DNA from: Prostheceraeus crozeri
Taxonomy: Eukaryota; Platyhelminthes; Polycladida; Euryleptidae
Direction: 5' to 3'
DNA length: 64,000 nt
NCBI GenBank assembly: GCA_907163375.1
Contig: CAJQUW010003622.1
Span: 558,001-622,000, forward strand
This document shows, piece by piece, positions 61,493-64,000 of this stretch. A model generated the notes under the pieces. The model searched no databases. It saw only the letters and a program-made list of their open reading frames with translations, and was not told the DNA's origin. The position numbers were made by a program, and so were the translations under genes. How positions within the stretch are numbered: the stretch's first letter is position 1; each line of letters opens with the position of its first letter.

Positions 61493-64000
61493 CTACAATA
61501 GAAAATCGACAACTCTATTTCATTCTCAAACATTGAAGTTTCTAATACTAAAAGTATTTTTTGTGACCGAGTTATTGGACTTAGTAATTCAATACATTCT
61601 CGTTGACCAAGATATTCCAAGCATTCCGCCACTAAATGCTGCCAAGCATATTGAATGAGGATCAATTTCTGATTCAGCTAATGTGATTCTTTCACTTGAA
61701 AACTATCAGAGAATGAAATAAGAACGAAATGATATATTGATCCGTCAGTGACTAACATGTTCTATAGCAGAACGTGGCGCTGAGTAATAATATTTCCTGT
61801 GACAGCTGTTCTATAAATCTCGAACACCTAGATATCCCCCGTGACGCGATTCTCTGATTGGCGTAGCGACAAAAATGTCTCGCATTGAAGTTTAGAATTC
61901 AAATACGAAGTCTTGCATTGCAGCATATCCTGCTTCTGGTATATTATGTCCTTTTGTAATAAAAGTTTGCATTAAGTACCCATTTATTTTCATCACACAA
62001 AATATCACTGAAAAGTTCAAGAGAAATCATCATAATATTCTCAGAAGTAAATCACACGATGATTTCTCACTTTCTTTCTTTCTTTTCAGGTTTAGTAAAA
62101 TGCATCAAATTCAACATGTAAAGCGTATTAACAGCAATGCTAGGTTGTAGCTGTCGAAAAAACAAGGACTTCGTCATAATGCCTATTTTAGCTTTACAAG
62201 AGCATGAGCCATGGATTTGCATTTTTAAATCAAAATATTTCATGCACTTTGTGTAAATAGTTTTTGGATGGGACTTGCATTTTGCGGTCTACCGGTGGCA
62301 ATGTATACTTAGAATAATGAAGCCGTCACATTAGAGATGGAGTAAGGCCAAAAACCAATACACTATGTATTTCAAGTGCAAACATCATGCATTATGTATT
62401 CAACTGGTCTTCAGTGTTTCATACATTAATGTTGCATTCAAGTGCAATCATCAAATTAGATTTACATCGCAAAATCTGAAATTATACAATTTTATATAAT
62501 CTATGGGCCAAAGCGGTTTTAATTCAGCACGACTCACAGACTGCGGCGCTTCATCGCGGAACCATCCGCCCTGATGCGACCTTCCGAGAGGACAGTGGGT
62601 GCTGCTGAATCGACTGCGGTCCGGATATGGGAAGTTCGCAGCCTTCATGCATCGGATTGGATTGTCCGCTCACGACACTTGTAGATGCGGCGCTACCCAG
62701 ACCAGCGATCACGTATTTTAGTGCCCAGCCATCGGCATGTGTGGCGACCTTGCAACCATAGATACTGACTTTCGCCGCTGGCTACGCCAGACTGACCTCT
62801 CCCTCTGACTTTTGAATCATCTTTGACCCCTCCCCTGTCTCGTGCGTTTCATACGAATATATAAATATATATAGCGCTTTAAGATGAGCATGTATACCTG
62901 TCAGAAATTTATCACAAGAATTTGCACGACCGAAACCCATAAGGGTTTTCGACCTAATGACACACATCTTATTCTCGACTTGTAAAATATTCAGGGTTGC
63001 CATGGACAGCAGTAAAATACAAGTTAAATGCATTAAAACCGCTGTACTATGGCTATAAAGTATTTACAATGTAATCGTTGGCTTCGTCATAATAATATCA
63101 GTTGTATCAGGCTGTGACACTGATTATGGAACATCATTGCAATATGAAAAGTCTGTTGGCTTAAGGATGATCAACTGGGGAAATTTCATCAATACAGGGT
63201 ATTCGCAATCTTCTTGTGGATTTTCGTCACTACTATGGTGCATACTGCTGCGTATAAAACTAAGTCATTCAAACCATAAACTTTTTAGTTATATGAAGTA
63301 GGCCCCTAGGATTCGTGCATGATTTCACAAACCTTCTTTTACATGACGAGAATCCTATACGGTCACTTTCGATAACTACGTGCATTTTGCGACAAAGTGC
63401 CATCTTACGATGTAATTAGTTACCAAGTGATGAAAGATACAGGTAAGTTGTTGAACCACTTGACAGGCAAAATCGTGCTCGGTTGTATGTTAACCGGACG
63501 GGGCCGCGCCACATTGTGCTATTAAGGTACAAGAACTCCTCAATTCAAAATCGAATCGTTGGATTGGCCAAGGCGATCCTATTCCCTGGCCTCATTTAAG
63601 TCAAGACTTAAGACAATCGGAATTATGGCTATGATGAGAACTGATGAGAATTCATCTCTACCAAACCCGAAAACAATGTGTCTAAAAACTTAGAACGAAG
63701 ACTAACCTTTCTACTTATCACTCTTTTACCAGGGTCTGAGCCTAAGAACATTGAATGCGCAGTGATGAGGTCACATTGAATTCCAGTCGGTAATTTTGAA
63801 ATTGAATCAATCAGGAGAAAACGACTGATGTTCCCTGGAAGTTGAATCTTTAGTTATTTTGTCTAGATAACTTAAGACAATCCGTAAGGAGATCGCGAAC
63901 ACCCTGTATACTTTACACTCGCTGATTGCAATTGTTCATTTTCAACCTTTAAATATAATTTCAATGTGGTTAAAAGCATTTACTACTTCTTTCAGCAATA
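61493..64000 (-). other. STT3A intron (upstream exon not found)
   Basis: I find no minus-strand sequence matching the expected preceding STT3A segment (an AYYWLRHNTPED-like block), so the intron probably extends beyond the window edge. Apart from the LINE remnant at 62575-62876 it is non-coding. Confidence 0.5.
62575..62876 (+). mobile_element. LINE 3' fragment (Jockey/CR1-like) with AT tail
   Basis: The plus strand reads CDLPRGQWVLLNRLRSGYGK, then FAAFMHRIGLSAHDTCRCGA and TQTSDHVF, an in-frame TAG near 62720, then CPAIGMCGDL and a stop at 62806-62808. The C-x-CG, T-x3-H, CP pattern is the zinc-knuckle-like end of many LINE ORF2 proteins. A TATATAAATATATATA tail follows at 62854-62871. It is antisense to STT3A. 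Confidence 0.75.

Overview
This is an AT-rich metazoan window made mostly of non-coding and transposon DNA, with one clear host gene. The host gene is the 3' end of STT3A, the catalytic subunit of oligosaccharyltransferase (minus strand, three exons between 57684 and 61492). Frequent short TAGGCCTA-type words and the mix of transposon families (Transib, hAT, Tc1/mariner, Penelope-like, several LINEs) would suit a marine invertebrate, perhaps a deuterostome. That placement is inference, and the species cannot be named from the sequence alone.

Left part (1-14076): a LINE 3' end (1-225), a decayed hAT transposase with BED finger (2131-4462), a 0.7-kb foldback element (4852-5542), a candidate unidentified exon (8771-8906), a 197-bp tandem repeat (10625-11075) and otherwise gene-free DNA.

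Centre (14077-37426): a nested transposon complex. A Transib transposon, the family from which RAG1 descends, spans 24558-37421. It has CACAGTG ends and a perfect GTATG target duplication. Its transposase gene (minus strand) is split by a 9.5-kb element at 25783-35295. A second, nearly identical 9.6-kb copy sits in opposite orientation at 14079-23693, about 0.9 kb outside the Transib. The two copies form a giant inverted repeat, yet each has its own target site (both CCACTA followed by A or C, then C) and its own 2-bp CT duplication. They are therefore two insertions rather than one palindrome. I recognise no protein in this large element.

Right-centre (38689-56526): a second large unit of about 17.8 kb with 36-bp perfect terminal inverted repeats and a 2-bp GA duplication. 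Its termini (CCC-TAGAT-GCCC) resemble those of the 9.6-kb element (CCC-GT-TAGAT-C-GCCC), so the two may belong to one undescribed superfamily. Inside it lie a foldback Penelope-like GIY-YIG fragment and a complete Tc1/mariner-type transposon (46447-50320, TA duplication). That transposon has about 0.76-kb terminal repeats built from small subrepeats, and its transposase carries an N-terminal RING-H2 finger fused to an HTH and a DDE catalytic domain.

Right end (57684-64000): the STT3A exons and introns, with LINE remnants at 59487-59825 and 62575-62876. The upstream STT3A exons lie beyond the window.
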